Source: a bacterium HR20
GTDB lineage: Bacteria; Bacteroidota; Ignavibacteria; Kapaibacteriales; NICIL-2
Length of the DNA: 8,219 nucleotides
Direction of reading: 5' to 3'
Assembly (NCBI GenBank): GCA_002898675.1
Contig: BEHW01000090.1
Location: 1 to 8,219 of the forward strand
The translations under genes and the position numbers were made by a program. The notes below the pieces were generated by a model. The model did not search any database and was not told where the DNA came from. It saw only the letters and a list, made by a program, of their open reading frames with translations. Shown here piece after piece: positions 7,445-8,219 of this stretch; the first letter of the stretch is position 1, and every line of letters begins with the position of its first letter.

Positions 7445-8219
7445 ATGGGTCACGTGCTCTTGATGAGCGTCCTCTTTCTTCCGCTCGTGGGTGCGCTGGC
7501 ATTGGTAGCGCTCCCACGGGAGCGAGTTGCTCTTCATCGTTGGACGTCGCTGGTGATTGCAGTGGCGACGTTTCTTCTCTCACTTCCGCTGTTCTGGCTC
7601 GTTGATCCGACGCGGAGCGATTTCCAACTGGTGGTGGCGACTCCGTGGATTGCCTCCCTTGATGCGGGCTTCCGAATCGGACTCGATGGAATGAGCTTAC
7701 TGCTGGTGTTGCTAACAACCTTCACCATGCCCATCGCGATTGGAGCATCGATCGGCATCATCACGAAACGGGAAAAAGAGTACTACGTGATGATGCTCCT
7801 GCTGGAGACGGCGATGATCGGTGTCTTCGTTGCGCTGGACATGTTCCTTTTCTACGTGTTTTGGGAACTCATCTTGATCCCGATGTACTTCATCATCGGC
7901 ATCTGGGGCGGGCAGGATCGCATCTATGCTGCGGTGAAGTTTTTCCTCTACACGATCGTTGGCTCCTTGCTGATGTTGATTGCGATCATCTGGTTGGGGG
8001 CATACGCGCAGTCAGCAACAGGACAGTTTACGACGGACTTCATCAAGCTACGAGAGCTTGCACCAAGCATCCCGATCGAGACGCAGCGGTGGCTCTTTGC
8101 TGCGTTTGCACTCTCGTTTGCGATCAAAGTGCCAATCTTCCCGCTGCATACGTGGCTGCCGGATGCACACGTACAGGCACCGACGGCAGGATCGGTCATC
8201 CTGGCTGGCATTCTGCTCA
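7445..8219 (+). CDS. nuoM: NADH-quinone oxidoreductase subunit M (NuoM), N-terminal half, cut by the right edge
   Basis: NuoM is one of the three antiporter-like membrane subunits of respiratory complex I, forming a proton channel in the cytoplasmic membrane. The window holds 258 codons, roughly half of a subunit that is usually about 500 residues, and the frame is open to the edge. Hydrophobic helices dominate: about 8-24, 34-52, 84-106, 113-131, 133-152, 165-187 and 216-230, then the region entering the proton channel. Key features are FYVFWELILIPMYF at 136-149, with Glu141 matching the essential glutamate of NuoM, and FAIKVPIFPLHTWLPDAH at 225-242, with Lys228 matching the conserved channel lysine, then HVQAPTAGSVILAG. 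I start at the ATG at 7445; an ATG at 7463, six codons later, is also possible. There is no Shine-Dalgarno sequence. nuoL, its usual upstream neighbour, is absent; glgP lies there instead. Confidence 0.95.
   Translation, partial: MGHVLLMSVLFLPLVGALALVALPRERVALHRWTSLVIAVATFLLSLPLFWLVDPTRSDFQLVVATPWIASLDAGFRIGLDGMSLLLVLLTTFTMPIAIGASIGIITKREKEYYVMMLLLETAMIGVFVALDMFLFYVFWELILIPMYFIIGIWGGQDRIYAAVKFFLYTIVGSLLMLIAIIWLGAYAQSATGQFTTDFIKLRELAPSIPIETQRWLFAAFALSFAIKVPIFPLHTWLPDAHVQAPTAGSVILAGILL

Noticed and set aside
7077..7718. A 213-codon minus-strand frame spanning the glgP-nuoM junction
   Set aside because: It is antisense to the C-terminal domain of GlgP and the first helices of NuoM, with Arg/Pro/Ser-rich composition typical of shadow frames.
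1..8219. Mobile element, CRISPR array, phage or defence island
   Set aside because: I saw no transposase, integrase, direct-repeat array, tRNA-adjacent attachment site or defence domain. All recognised genes are core metabolism or repair.

Overview
The window is a stretch of bacterial chromosome carrying housekeeping genes. It is moderately GC-rich. Five genes can be named with confidence: lysA (+), uvrB (-), queA (+), an alpha-glucan phosphorylase gene glgP (+), and the first part of nuoM (+), which runs off the right edge. Several things point to the Bacteroidota/Chlorobiota/Kapabacteria/Ignavibacteria (FCB) side of the tree. LysA and QueA carry the sequence variants I associate with that group. 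None of the five starts has a visible Shine-Dalgarno sequence. The clearest promoter, upstream of queA, contains TAnnTTTG, the -7 element described for Bacteroidota. The phylum is inferred; I cannot name a species.

Layout. Positions 1-290 hold no gene I can name. Competing short reading frames on both strands each encode a possible membrane anchor there. lysA (291-1571) makes the last enzyme of lysine biosynthesis. It converges on uvrB (1621-3666, minus strand) across a 49-base gap with no clear terminator. uvrB and queA diverge from an 82-base region (3667-3748). That region holds a good promoter for queA and an 8+8 base inverted repeat overlapping its -7 element. queA (3749-4807) is followed after 12 bases by glgP (4820-7378), so the two probably share a transcript. 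nuoM starts 66 bases after glgP, on the same strand, and is cut by the window end.

Functionally the genes form no single pathway: amino-acid biosynthesis, nucleotide excision repair, queuosine tRNA modification, storage-glucan breakdown and respiratory complex I. I found no mobile element, CRISPR array, tRNA, rRNA, phage gene or defence system, and no sign of a new biological system. The points most worth a second look are the uvrB/queA divergent control region, the QueA substitutions in a conserved motif, nuoM standing directly behind glgP rather than behind nuoL, and the unresolved left edge.
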